A DNA stretch of 64,000 nt from the NCBI RefSeq assembly GCF_012273895.1, contig NC_052130.1, positions 3,472,001 to 3,536,000 of the forward strand, given 5' to 3'. This document shows, in pieces, positions 36,151-48,197 of this stretch. Made by a program: the position numbers and the translations under genes. This DNA is from Zerene cesonia (Eukaryota > Arthropoda > Insecta > Lepidoptera > Pieridae). Below the pieces are notes generated by a model. The model had not been told where the DNA came from, did no database searches, and saw only the letters and a list, made by a program, of their open reading frames with translations. Every line of letters begins with the position of its first letter. The first letter of the stretch is position 1.

Positions 36151-38178
36151 TCTAACAGTTTTCAAAATTATGAGGTGATATACTGGACAAGAATAAAATG
36201 ATTTCCTTAATATTTATTACTGATCGATAAAAATACAATCAAATAAAGAGCATTGAGATAGATCGAGTGTGACAAAAGAAATGACAACAAAAATAAATTA
36301 AGTAAAAGAATATAAATAACAATAGCGCTCTTACAAAAATTAAAGTGCTTAAATAACGTGCTTCACATAACTAGACATTTTATACCTTACCCGGACTACA
36401 AATAATAAAATCAATCTTAGTACTGGATTTTAATTGGTTCACTGTAGGTATACTGAATAAAAACATTTGTTATTTAACGTTCTGTGCAAATATTCGAAAT
36501 TCGAAAATCAAAAAGAAAATTAGTGAATTACAAATAACTTTTTTGCCTGTTCTTTTTGAATTTATTCGTTTCAAACGACAAACAGTTATGTTAGTATAGA
36601 TTAAAAAGTAGACATAACATTAAGCAACTATAATAAACATAGATAAGCCAGTCTCTCCATAACCTTCCAAACGAATGACGATCTTTTGACTTTAAAATTT
36701 TAGAAACATTACGATACGTTTATTTGCTTTCTTTCATTTATTTTTCTCTCCGAATATAGTCATCAAATACATCAATTTCCTATCAAGCACAAAAAGAATC
36801 ACATAAATCGGTTGAAAACTCACGGATTTATTTATTTATTGACTAAATAGAGCATTAAAAGAATCTATTAAATTGAGTCCTACTAATGAAACACCGGTTG
36901 AAAACTCAAAAAGATATTTCAATTGTCTTATCGCTTGTGTTCTAAAATTCTTTCTCATAAGAGAAACCACATAACGCAGCTGTTTAACAATTTTAACTGC
37001 TGGTTTAACACCGGCTACAAAAGTGGTTACAATGCGTAAAGCGATAAATTTTGCACATTTAAATGCTCCGACGAGACCCGAACAAATATACTAATGAACT
37101 GCTAACACTTGCCACTGTCTACGAATATTTATAAAGCCCTGTTTGTATGCTTTGATAATTATCATATTGATATGTATTCTTTAATTGTCTGTGAAATTAC
37201 AGGTTTTAAATTTCATTTCAAGTGTGTCAGTTGTGTTTATTCTATAAAAAAGCGTGTTTTTTGTTAACTATGTCAGCATATCTATTTATTATATGACTGG
37301 CGAGAATATATCACGATCATTTCTTTGAATCATAACTGCCTTCAACCACTGAAACAATATTCATTAAATCTTATAAAACAAATGCGATATGTCAACCAAA
37401 TGTCAACTTATCAAAGTAGATAAACTATTGAAAAATATGTTACAAGGATTTTTAATTAACATACGTGGGTGGAAAGTTGAATTAGAGAAATATTCTAGTA
37501 TACTAATGCGATGTTTGCATAAATCACACGCTGGTGAAGACGTTTCGTTTCCCAGCATAACGCTATAAAATTAGAGAAATTTATGGCTATATGCCAATGA
37601 CTTGGATCGTGGTAAACATTGATGATGAATTGAACGTCATTTGTATTTAACAGTTAAAGTTGGCAGCCATTTTCTCGTTTGTGAATTTTATTTTTCATCG
37701 GTCTATATTAATTCTGGTGCATTAATTTTTAAGATCGTTTGAGTTATTCCTGTTGGAACGATTGTTTTGACAGTTTGCTGTTGATGTAGCTTCGTAATAT
37801 AACGGAGGTTTTGATAACGGACGAAGTAACCTATATCTTTTAAATTCGATTATTATTCCCAAACATCTTTTGCCTTCACGAATAGAAAAAAAAATCTTTA
37901 TATAAAAGAGTACAAAATTGCAGTTGTACGCCACTTTGAAAGGAAAAATAATTGAGATTATTTTAGAAACACTAAACCTATGGTAAAAATATAGTAGTAA
38001 AAGTATATGCAGTAAAAACCAAATTTATTTGTATGAATATGAGTGAATGAGCACGTCATGCCTTCATTTGTAAAAAGTGTCTCGTTACTGATTGAATCCG
38101 CCGAATATAAAATAAAAGCACATCACGAACATTTGCGTTGAAGATTATATTCCGAAAAAGGCATGAATGTCATCATAT

Positions 38179-38565
<387 letters not shown>

Positions 38566-38970
38566 TTTAACATCGAAATAAATAAGTAACATTATAGAGA
38601 ATGAAAATAAACAATTTGGTGTTGGTTTTATAGGACGTAACTTAAAAACGGGCTGTGCCTTTTAAAATTATTTTGCCATTAAACAGCTGTTACTGCAAAT
38701 ATATTATGATATGTTTTATTTTTTTAAGAAGGTGGTAAAAGATAAATAGGTACTTAAATCACACAGTCATGGTAAGCATTTGCTTAGAAACGTTGAATCA
38801 ATGTTATATAACAGAGTTACAATCACTAACGTATCATAAAAAGTCTTAGAGGACAATATTAAAAATTAATTCCTAGCAACAGTGCGCGGTTTATATAAAG
38901 CCACAAGCACACTTTGTTAAATGTGCTACAATGAGGGTATTAATACAACGGTGAAAGAATGTTTGAAATC

Positions 38971-39257
38971 CGTTCAGTAGTTCCTGTGATTACCCCTTAC
39001 AACAAACACACAAACTACCTCTTTTTAAAATCATTATAGACTAGGCGCTCGGCCCGGCTCTGTACGGATATCAAGATTCCTGTGTTATCCCAAGGGAGCA
39101 TTTAATCGGGTTAAAATTATCCTATCACCCAAGTCAGCTCATACCCTGTCTGTATACTAAATTTCATCAAATTCCGTTCAGCAGTTCCAGCGTGATTGAC
39201 GGACAAACATCCAAACAATGAAACTTTTACAACATTTATAATATTAATGTGATAGTG
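38971..39257 (+). repeat. Family D tail followed by family E element
   Basis: 38971-39035 continues a family D element ('cgttcagtagttcctgtgat', 'acaaacacacaaactacctc'). 39036-39257 is family E: 'ggcccggctctgtacggata', 'tcaagattcctgtgttatcc', 'gcatttaatcgggttaaaat', 'cagcagttccagcgtgattg', 'acggacaaacatccaaacaa'. Confidence 0.65.
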
Positions 39258-40240
39258 TGACGATGAATCTTAAGTTCAATTCACTTGAAATGAATATACT
39301 TATATTATTTGAAATTTCGTATAATAATATACACACTCCAAAAGTATCTAAAGTTAGTTTAACGATCCATTCAGACCCAAATTCTGCTAGAATATTGCCC
39401 AACTACTTTTCATATCTACTAAATCTTAGCTTGCATTTAAAAAGCAGAAGAAAACTCATATCACGCTATAAATTTAAAAGAACTCCGTATTACTTTCCTA
39501 CAATACAGCGAACCAGCAAATTTTAAATTTGAAATTGTATCCAACGACCTCCATGTAGGTCTTCAAATAACTTACGTTACCTACTAAAGGTTTGAAATCG
39601 CTTCTATTTCCTCGATAGAATCACGTGAGTGGCGCTGAGAAGTAGGGTGTTTGCACACTAAAATTATCTATTTATTTTACCCGACTGCGAAGGAAGGAGG
39701 GTACAGACCGACAAGTTACAGACCGAATCATTGCTCTCATTTTGTGCCCAACAAATAGAAACTAGCAAATTTAAAAAAAAGCGGGGGGATGAGCTTTTCC
39801 TTTCTTACTCTAGCATAAGGCAGAGCATTCTAAATTAAAGATTTGCTAACAAAAATAATTACAATATCCGTTATTGTAATATTTAGTAACAAATGATGGT
39901 CCTATAAACCTTTCAACTAAGTTATCTAACAATATTCCTAACAATATTGTTAGCCCCTATCTAGACAACGCTTTATCAAATGTCGAAGTTATTTTCTATG
40001 CATATATGAACTCGAACATCATGACTGATGCAAATGGAAAGGCGTTCAGTTATATCGGGCTAGCATTTTGTGTTCAGTGCGCCGTTTGTGAAATCACATT
40101 GGAATCAGCTTGACCTTCTTGTAAAATTAGGATATATTTTTGTAGAATTCATCAGTTTTACAAAGAACAGTTTCGAATGTAAGACATTGCCTAGACGAGC
40201 AATATTGTGTACATATTATGACGTTTTCAATGTATAGAAG
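39258..40240. other. No supported gene
   Basis: An 89-codon frame (39257-39526) is unrecognised. A 'tttacccgactgcgaaggaa' fragment at 39677-39700 resembles the end of a common lepidopteran element. The rest is spacer. Confidence 0.35.
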
Positions 40241-40430
40241 GAAAGAAACAAAATCATTTATTTTATGGACATGATATAATACAAAACATTAAAGACATAC
40301 ACAATTACACATTAACAATAATAAAACGTTTCATACCGCCACCGAAAAGGATCTAATTCAGCGTTTGCTAGGAAAGTTCCTAGCGCTGGTTTTCAATTTG
40401 ACCCGCCAAAAAAGAAATAGTATGGAACAG
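40241..40430 (-). mobile_element. LINE 3'-end-like fragment
   Basis: 'aatcatttattttatggac', 'ataccgccaccgaaaagg', 'ctaattcagcgtttgctagg' and 'tagcgctggttttcaattt' share order with 45172-45330 ('tttatcaccaccacatttac', 'ctcagcgtgtgctacgcg', 'agcgctgattttcag'). On the minus strand this would be a LINE 3' end finishing in an 'aaataaatga' type tail. Confidence 0.4.
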
Positions 40431-40593
40431 GCAAGAAACTTTCAACAAATAAATAGCTCATTGTATATACACCTTATTTGTTATGTTATGGGCCTTGGAG
40501 GATTAATGTACATAAGTATATATTTTTTCCTTTTATAACGTGAACTAATTCTAAAGTGTATAATCAATAATCTTGTACATATGATATTAAAAA

Positions 40594-40700
40594 TATCAAT
40601 CATTAAAGTCTATAGGATGTTCTGACTATAATATTAATAACCCTTAAAAAAGTATCAATCATTAAAGTCTGTATAGTTTGTTCTGACTATAATATTAATA
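40594..40700 (+). repeat. Tandem duplication, two ~47-bp units
   Basis: 'tatcaatcattaaagtct' ... 'ttctgactataatattaata' occurs at 40594-40639 and again at 40653-40700 with a 13-base linker. A local duplication; no function implied. Confidence 0.85.
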
Positions 40701-41052
40701 TCGATATGTCTAACTTTAGATACTAGAATACAAAACTGTGTTGCTACTTCTTTGTTAGTTACACAACCTTAACCCTAAAATAAACAAAACTGTCACACTA
40801 ATGCGTGCCAGGGGATAATAAAAAAGCAACACGGTTTAAGCCTACAATAAAACGTAAAGAAAAAGTTATGATTGTAAATTTAAAGGGGAAACGTGGAGAA
40901 ATATGGGTTCTAATAAAGCTCTTGAAATACAGCATGTAACAGAAATAAGCTAATTCCTCAAATTGTTTAAAATAGCTTACTTATTTTATGTTCCTTTTTA
41001 TATGTTTCAAGTTAATAATTGTTATGAATATTGGTCCCTCCGTTATTTGCAG

Positions 41053-41172
41053 CTTCAAAAATTAAGGAACAATTTAATTTCATCATTAACATCACCAGTA
41101 CTCACCACTTCTACAATATGTGAAGAATCGGATGATGATGACATTTTAAGACTTAATAATTTGTCGAATAAG
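41053..41172 (+). pseudogene. Possible exon or exon relic (uncertain)
   Basis: An acceptor-like 'ccctccgttatttgcag' ends at 41052. The following 40 codons are open and have protein-like content: a leucine-rich start (LQKLRNNL), a Ser/Thr stretch, an acidic run (EESDDDD) and LRLNNLSNK. No donor GT follows in frame; the frame runs into a retroposon at 41189. I cannot assign a family and found no flanking exons. It could equally be chance. Confidence 0.2.
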
Positions 41173-41188
41173 CTATATACATGGAACT

Positions 41189-41390
41189 ACCTTTTGCCCG
41201 CGACTTCGCACGCGTTAAATTCGGAGTAGTTTAATAGATTTTATTATACATATATACCTTCCTCTTAAATCATACTATCTATTAAAAAAACCTCACAAAT
41301 CCGTGGCGTAGTTTTAAAGATCCAATCATACAAACATACATACATAGGAACAGACGCGGGAAGCGAATTTGCTTTATACCTAGTATATAG
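41189..41390 (+). repeat. Short retroposon of the C/E group
   Basis: 'ttgcccgcgacttcgcacgc' at one end, then 'tttattatacatatatacct', 'aatccgtggcgtagttttaa', 'agatccaatcatacaaacat' and 'cgggaagcgaatttgcttta'. The order 'cccgcg...cgcg', lipid-like AT body, 'aaacatacatacat' is that of the short elements ending in 'gcgcagctagt', read from that end. Confidence 0.5.
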
Positions 41391-41639
41391 TATTGAGTGA
41401 TGTGTGATTATAGCATGTAGTGATTTCACATTAAAATGGAAAATCATAGCGTAGGACCAAAAAGATGGTCTGATAATGATAATGGTGTTGACCAAATGAT
41501 AAATTTTTCAATCAACCACACGAAGAACCACTTCAATCAAAATAATATAATAGTTAAAAAAAAAACTAAAAAACACGCTTTAACAAAAATCATATTTTGC
41601 AAATTAAAAAATGGATTAATTTTATCAAATTAGTGTATT

Positions 41640-41762
41640 GTCATCGGTCCTCAATAAATCTACAAAGTTTGAACGCAATCTGGCCGTTTAAAATGGGTCA
41701 AAATCGCGCCCAAAGAAGTCGGTTACAAACAAACATACAGGTGAAGCTAATAAAAAGCGTGT
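41640..41762 (+). repeat. Tail of interspersed element
   Basis: 'aagtttgaacgcaatctggc', 'tgggtcaaaatcgcgcccaa', 'agaagtcggttacaaacaaa', 'catacaggtgaagctaataa' is a familiar lepidopteran repeat end. The companion 'ccgactttcaaaaaagg' start is at 6230. Confidence 0.5.
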
Positions 41763-42209
41763 AAAAATAAATAAAAGAAGATTGAATTCAGAATTTCTTC
41801 GTTATATCATTTCATCTTCTGCCATAATAATATCTACCTCACTTTAGTTTACAGCTGTTATTCTTATATCAAGGTGCAATTTCGTAAATTGTTTCCATAA
41901 CTTCTCAGTCCACGTCGTGATATTTTTAATAATTTTGGCATACTTTAGCTAAGCAACACAAAAATTCATCATCACAAGTACATTTCTTGCATTTTAAATC
42001 AACTTCTTTATATAAATGCAATTTTTTTATTAATTCTTGAATATAACTCTTTTAATAGGTCGTGTGGAATTTCACTACTTAATGAACATTGTATTTAATT
42101 TAGCATGGGTTTTGTGTATAAGGATTAATATAATTTTTAAAAGTCAACAATCGGTATCTGTTTAAAATCGAATTTTATGAAAGTTGTATTTTTACCATTA
42201 TTTTGTAAT

Positions 42210-42692
42210 TCATAATTGGCAATAAAATGGTATTAAAAATAAATGATTCTCTATATGCTTCACTTTGGCCTCAATCGAGTATTCTGATGATATTAGTGTT
42301 TGGAATTTACGATACCAAGCTACCTTAATGGGTTTTGTATTATTTGTACAACCTGTTTGGTAGCGTGCCAAGTAAATGTTATCTCCCGAAAAAGCGGAGG
42401 GCTTCTGGAAAATTCTCTTCACTGCAGCACAGAGCGATGTTACCTGTGTTAGTATAAAATTTGCAACTTGCATATTCATTTTCGTACAAGTAATAGAAAA
42501 TTTTACGTTGTTTTCATTGCGAGTTTCTGGAATCATCGGGAGGATGTATTTTGATACAAAGAGCTTGTGTTTACGTACTGTTTGTATCTTTTGTGGTGTT
42601 TTTATTATATTTTTGTGGATGTAAAGACTCACGTCACTACCTATGACGTACTGAATAGAGTTAAACAAATGGGGATAAGAATCTATTAACAT
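42210..42692 (-). CDS. Unassigned 160-codon open frame
   Basis: The longest open frame in the window outside the N runs and repeats. It starts MLIDSYPHLFNS and ends LIPFYCQL; the composition is ordinary, with several Cys, Lys and Asn. I recognise no domain, signal peptide or transmembrane segment, and see no repeat match. In DNA this AT-rich a frame of this length is uncommon but not decisive. It could be a single exon, an old retrocopy or chance. An 82-codon frame on the other strand (42376-42624) is likely its shadow. Confidence 0.2.
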   Translation of the reverse strand: MLIDSYPHLFNSIQYVIGSDVSLYIHKNIIKTPQKIQTVRKHKLFVSKYILPMIPETRNENNVKFSITCTKMNMQVANFILTQVTSLCAAVKRIFQKPSAFSGDNIYLARYQTGCTNNTKPIKVAWYRKFQTLISSEYSIEAKVKHIENHLFLIPFYCQL

Positions 42693-43089
42693 GTAACTAT
42701 AGTCTTGAACTGTTTAAATAATGAGAAATTTAATTTTAAGCATGCTTACTCTCATATTTGTCGAGGAATGCGCAGTAAACAAATCATAAATTATACTCTG
42801 GGTTAATAATTAGATTGCCTCAAATTGGTCTGCGATCTTACTAAGATTACACTCTGTAAATGAATTGTTTTATTAGGGTCACTTTTCGTTAAAATTAACT
42901 TTACGTACCATGTTTTCGGGTGAATTTAGTGCACGTTCGTGGACGAAATTAAAAAAGCTTTCGTGATTTACAAGCATTGTTTAAAATATGTGAAATGCGA
43001 AACAGAATAATTCCAAATGTTTGGTTTAATTGTCATTTATAAAATCTAAGTTTATAATAAGAAATTTAGCTGTATGTTTCGTTAGTAAC
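42693..43089. other. No recognisable feature
   Basis: AT-rich spacer. Confidence 0.4.
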
Positions 43090-43352
43090 TAACTACTAAC
43101 TAAAGTAGTTGTATAATATGTTTATTATATCATTTCCATATTCATTATTTTCATATAAATATTATACAAATATATCCTTCTAACCCTTATTTGTCCGTTT
43201 CATAACGGACCAGCAATGTCATCAACTTTGTATACAGCGGGTTGCCTGGAAGAGATCTTCACATAAGTTATAAGGCCGCCTGTGCTGGTTTAAGTTAAGA
43301 TATATATTACGGTTGTTTTGTGTGAGCACAATAAAGAGTAAATAAATATAAT
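43090..43352 (+). mobile_element. Family H LINE 3' end
   Basis: 'cagcgggttgcctggaagag', 'ataaggccgcctgtgctggt', then 'tgagcacaataaagagtaaa' (polyadenylation signal) and an 'aaataaata' tail. Same order as 50474-50825 and 55800-56090. Only the 3' untranslated part is present. Confidence 0.65.
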
Positions 43353-43576
43353 ACAAAAGTGTTCATACGTTAGACTTTATGAAGTGTTAGTGGCATAAAT
43401 AAGCAATGATACGTAGGACGTGTTAACAACGTAACTCCAGTCGCACAGCTGACACCCTATTACTTTGAACTACAATTACGAATAACACGAACAATATTGC
43501 TTTAAATTTATTATACGGTCGAGCACATTGTCTGCTTTTATGACTGTTTTATAAATTATAATATATATTTATATAG

Positions 43577-43782
43577 TACTAGCTGCGCCCTGCGGTTTCA
43601 CCCGCGTAAGTCCGTATCACGTAGGAATATCGGGATATAAATTTGCCTATTTATTATTCCAGTTGCCCAACCATCTACGTACAAAATTTAATTGCAATCA
43701 GTTCAGTAGTTTTTGCGTGAAAGAGTAACAAACATCCATACATACTTACAAACTTTCGCGTTTATAATATTAGTAGGATGGT
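43577..43782 (+). repeat. Family C element
   Basis: 'actagctgcgccctgcggtt' 'tcacccgcgtaagtccgta', 'aggaatatcgggatataaat', 'tattccagttgcccaaccat', 'gtttttgcgtgaaagagtaa', 'tttataatattagtaggatg'. Full length by comparison with the three other copies. Confidence 0.75.
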
Positions 43783-43960
43783 ATTATTTATATTTCAGTT
43801 TAAACTTTTTTACCTACCTCCCTTTTAGCTATATTGTTTTCATACGAACTGTTGTTTTCCTGACACCCTATCCTTTCTCTTTTGTATTATTACTGTACAC
43901 GGTAGGTTGTCTGGAAGAGATCATTAGTATATGACTATGCCGTATTTCCTGCTGCATATT
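43783..43960 (+). mobile_element. Family H LINE 3' fragment, degraded
   Basis: 'acggtaggttgtctggaaga' 'gatcattagtatatgac' and 'tgccgtatttcctgctgcat' correspond to the 'ggttgcctggaagagat...aaggccgcctg' core of the family. No tail remains. It abuts the family C element directly. Confidence 0.5.
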
Positions 43961-44126
43961 TTTAGTCTATGTATATCTTCATCCTATTTAACTTATACAC
44001 GTTAAATAGATATAGATGTATCTACGGAAGCATTCTAACCAAGCACCCGCCACTTCGCCTCTACGGTGCAACAGAACACTGTTACAGTAAGAGAACTCAT
44101 AACCTAGACCTAACCCAAGGGTCTTA

Positions 44127-44971
44127 GTTATGCGTAGTGTTGCCCAAATTCAGTCTTGGTCTTGCAGTCTTGGTCTTGTTCTCGCGTTTTTGCAAGACCA
44201 AGACCAAGAACAAGACCGCGTATTTTTAGCAAGACCAAGACCAAGACTGACCGTGCAAGACTTGAGCAAGAACAAGACATAGCCTGCAAGACTCTTGCGT
44301 CTTGCAGCTAGGACTTAGCGCTATACACGCACCGGCGGCTTCTTTTGAAATCTAAAACAATCGTTGCCGCCACGCCGAAATCATAACATTTGACACTATT
44401 TGATTGCCGCCATAGGGCGTAGGTATACTCATGCAAAATAATTTCGAATTTTAAGAGTACCTACAGGAGTAAATGATAAATCGTAAAACTCTTTTATTAA
44501 ATTTCTTATAAGTTGAGGGTTCAATCTCTTTCTAGACAGATAAGTATTGTTCTTTAAAATACAGTCAAATTCTTGTAATTAATTTGTTTTTTTACATGTT
44601 TTAGCAAATGTAAGCTTATAAATCATAAATGTTTATTAAGAAACAGTTACTTCCATTTTCCACATATAGGTCAGTTGATTTTTCGAATTTCTTATCAAAT
44701 ATTCAGTTATTTATTAATCTGCTTGATGTGCTGCACAATGTTCCAATTCTAATACGTTTTTCTAAGATTTAAAGTAAACTTTAATAAATAGTAATAGACT
44801 AATAGGTAATTGCAAGACTTGCAAGACTCTTGCTGCAAGACCAAGACCAAGACCAAGACTGGGAGCGCAAGACCAAGACCAAGACCAAGATCAGGTGTAT
44901 TGGCGCAAGACCAAGACCAAGACTGGCTAAGTCTCGTCTTGTTCTTGCATTTGGGCAACACTAGTTATGCG
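44127..44971. mobile_element. hAT-type non-autonomous transposon (element 44135-44963)
   Basis: Perfect 15-bp terminal inverted repeats, 'tagtgttgcccaaat' at 44135-44149 and its complement at 44949-44963, are flanked by a perfect 8-bp target-site duplication 'gttatgcg' (44127-44134 and 44964-44971). An 8-bp duplication and a terminus fitting YARNG (TAGTG) are hallmarks of the hAT superfamily. Both subterminal regions consist of many copies of 'caagaccaagac' or its complement (about 44151-44305 and 44812-44950), plausibly the transposase binding sites. The 829-bp element has no transposase. The frames at 44749-45004, rich in KTKTKT or PRPRPR, come from these arrays. Confidence 0.88.
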
Positions 44972-45142
44972 CATATAAATTTCGACTTATACATAAATAT
45001 ATAGATTTACCTCAAATCTCTAAGTAAGGAAATATTACGTTAGAGGAATTATAATGAAGCGTCTGTGTAATTCGCAATGCATTTAGTGAAACTATTCTGA
45101 GGCAAAGACTCGGAAATTGCTACACTTTGAGATCTTAAATTA

Positions 45143-45171
45143 AGAAAGAAAGAAAGAAAGAAAGAAAGAAA
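45143..45171 (+). repeat. (AAAG)n microsatellite
   Basis: About seven tetramer units. It lies at the junction with a LINE-like 3' end on its right and probably originated as its tail. Confidence 0.9.
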
Positions 45172-45330
45172 TGTTTATTTATCACCACCACATTTACAGT
45201 TAAATTAAAATTAAAATTAAAAAGTGTACTTATGACTAAACGGTGTGGTGCTAAAAAGGGTAACTACTCAGCGTGTGCTACGCGTTATGCGCAGCGCTGA
45301 TTTTCAGTAGCCCGTAGTAAGAGAAGATGC
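45172..45330 (-). mobile_element. LINE 3'-end-like fragment
   Basis: 'atgtttatttatcaccacca', 'aaacggtgtggtgctaaaaa', 'ctactcagcgtgtgctacgc', 'gcgcagcgctgattttcagt'. Read on the minus strand this ends in the AAAG-complement tail. Related to 40241-40430. Confidence 0.5.
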
Positions 45331-45454
45331 CCGTTGTACATATTTCGTTTAAGTAAATGTATTATGATGTATAAATAATCCTTCTTTTTAATTTCTAGTT
45401 CTATAGCATTCAAGATCTTTATAAAGGGGAAATTGCGAAAGAATTACTCTAATA

Positions 45455-45658
45455 TTATAAATGTGAAATTTCGATTGTGTGGATGTTTGTCCGTCAATCA
45501 CAATGAAACTACTAAACTAATTATTTTATGAAATTTGATGTACACACAGGATATGAGGTGACTTGAGTGATAGGATACTTTTTATTCCGTCTAAATGCTC
45601 CCTTGGCATAAAACAGGAATCTTGATATCCGGGCAGAGCCGGAACGAACGTCTACCAA
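45455..45658 (-). repeat. Family E element, inverted
   Basis: 'gtggatgtttgtccgtcaat', 'gatatgaggtgacttgagtg', 'ataggatactttttattccg', 'ctcccttggcataaaacagg', 'cttgatatccgggcagagcc' is the reverse of 48198-48412. Confidence 0.7.
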
Positions 45659-45934
45659 AAAATAATTTGACAACGAAGTAGTATTCGAATACAATCAAAA
45701 TTTTTAAATAATATTTTTTTTTTATTTTTTAGACATACATCACCAACGCAGATTAATTTGCGTAATTAATTAAATAGCATTATTTTTATCATATTTATTA
45801 TCTTATCTAGTTATAACTGTTCTAAGTACCTTTTGCATTTATTCATTTATTTAATTGATTATTATAATACTAACTTTCCGGCCTTACCTTCTCCAGTATA
45901 GTCAAGGAAAAACTTGCTAAGTTACCGTTACCGT

Positions 45935-46045
45935 AGGTTAAAACCTAGTCTAGTATAAAACCTATCCTTTCTCCTTTCTCAGGCCTCAAACTTTCATTGT
46001 ACCAAATTTTATTTAAATCAGTTCAGTAGTTTAGGATTGAAGAAG
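45935..46045 (+). repeat. Probable short retroposon fragment
   Basis: 'tcaggcctcaaactttcatt' 'gtaccaaattttatttaaat' 'cagttcagtagtttaggatt' resembles the 'accaaatttcattgcaatcg...cagtagtttttgcgtgaaag' section of family C/E elements. Both ends are lost. Confidence 0.4.
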
Positions 46046-46779
46046 TCTAGTAGAATAGTGACAAAACTGTCTAGAGAGTCAGAATTACTTGGGCAAATGT
46101 GGTGGGAAATGCTACCTTGGAAATAGTTCCTATTTTCAACTCCGAGTGAAATAAATAAACAAACACAAAATTCCTTCACAGAAATTTGAATACATCAGAA
46201 TAAATATAGAAAATGCAATATCGCAAAAATACATGATATTTTTCCTTTAAAATGGTGTGATAAACGACTTTTCATATCAAAGGCCGTCAGCGAAAGCCGG
46301 GCTAAGATATTGACGTTAAAAATGTTGGATCCGATAAGTATGAAAACGACTTTAAAAGCTATTTGCAACATTTTAAACGTATTCATTCTATGCGCTTTAA
46401 ATGGAAATGAAAGATAATATTGGAAACGTTACTGTTTGTTAGCATTCTACTCATATGTATAATGGTTATCTTCGGAACTAAATATACGATAATAAATAAA
46501 ATAGGCTGCATTTGCCACTTTAATTCAATCTTTTTATTGAGCTTTTGTCTCAAGTACAGAAAGTGTATATATTCCCTCTATATATGAGATCCTTAGTATT
46601 GTTCTGTGTCTTTATAATCGTACATAATATGTGAAACGTTCGTGATTAAATAGAAATTATATATCTTACGATTCACAAAGGACGCGTTTTCATTGCACCA
46701 TTAAGGACAGAGGAAACCAACAAGTTTTGGTTTGATTTATGATATTCTGTGATTCTTATGACATGCTCACATATTCGAC
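46046..46779. other. No recognisable feature
   Basis: AT-rich; short unrecognised minus-strand frames at 46195-46386 and 46673-46855 only. Confidence 0.4.
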
Positions 46780-46885
46780 TAGTGCCCTGGCTTCGTCCGT
46801 TGTGACTATATATATACTTTTTCCACTTGGGACCACGTTCATATCCAACAGTCAAATAATTTTTAAAGTCAGTCCAACATTCCTT
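46780..46885 (+). repeat. Family D fragment
   Basis: 'tagtgccctggcttcgtccg' 'ttgtgactatatat' through 'ccaacagtcaaataattttt' to 'aaagtcagtccaacattcct'. Diverged copy. Confidence 0.5.
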
Positions 46886-48197
46886 CAGCTTAATATTTAG
46901 TAAAGAAGTAATAAAGATTATTCAAAGTTCGGTTTCCGGATGCGAATTTCTCGCCATGTTCCTAAAGACCAGTACATTAATTATTAGGATTCTATTTTAT
47001 GCAACCTTTTTATATATCAAAATGAAGAATTTTCAATTAAAACGCTGTTATCATTCACATTGTTTAACCTAGCGCTCAACACATTACTAGAGTGACGTGA
47101 CAACCGGCCCTTGACCTCTTCGCCTTTTAATTCTACTACAATACATTTTTTTTAACTGGCAACATATGCAAGCATATATGTTTCATTACATTATAAGCTA
47201 TATGCTCGTTGTCACGAGTATATGATGAATTTTAAAACACTGATGACGTCACCATTTCCTAAAAAGAATAAATATAGTTTAAAAAAAATCTAAAAAGAAC
47301 ACGTTCTAGCGTAAGAATCGACCAAATTGTCTCCAACCAGCTCAAAATAATAATTAAATAGGTAGGTGGGAAAGAGCAAGAAGTTAAAAGGTTTAATTGA
47401 GAACATAGGCAGTAAAAAATAATGGAACATAACATAAAGATATAGATAAATAAACCAAACAATTTACACACATACTTACAAATATACACACACATGTATT
47501 AAATACATATAATAATACTGCAATTCTATTTATTAAGCTATACAAACAGTGTACACATAGAACCCTGTTCTAAACCTGTTAAATCAAATTAAAATTAACG
47601 AGTGATGGTGTTTTGTTTCATTGTATTATTAAACAATATATGTAGAAATGTTTAAAATTAATGATACAGGTACCTTGTCCTATCTTTGAACGTTATACAC
47701 GATTTAATTATAGTTGATTATTATTAATATAATTTTAACTGATAAACTGCACTGATTATAATTATTTCTAATAATGTGTTTATGTATAATTATTCATTTT
47801 CCTATTATACAAGAATACAAGTATATTATACAGGTACAGATTGCAGGTTTTTTGTAGTTGATAATCAAATTTGTAACAATAATTCTAAAATTGTCGTAGT
47901 GGAATTAACAGATACCTGAAAATAGATAGATTTTCATTTTTACAAATATGTCTTTTATATAAATTATATTCTATTATCTCAATATACTATTAATCCAACT
48001 CAAATGACTGATTTACAACCTTTGTTGAAATTTATGCTTGGAGTATCGTATTAAGCAACCATTTCAAAAATGTCTTCTAATTGTTTGAGTTTTGTACTTT
48101 AGATGAAATATTTGTATTACATAACATGTAATACTTAATTGGACGGATTGATTTTGAAAAGCGCCCCTAATTCATTGAAAATATAATATATTAATAG
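46886..48197. other. No recognisable feature
   Basis: About 1.3 kb of very AT-rich DNA. The minus-strand frame at 47259-47495 is hydrophobic but of low complexity and unsupported. Confidence 0.4.

Noticed and set aside
44151..44305. CRISPR-like array
   Set aside because: Repeated 'caagac' words have no regular spacers, and the host is an insect; they are subterminal repeats of a transposon.
44749..45004. Overlapping frames with Lys-Thr and Pro-Arg repeats
   Set aside because: Translations of the 'caagac' arrays of the hAT-type element; no protein expected.
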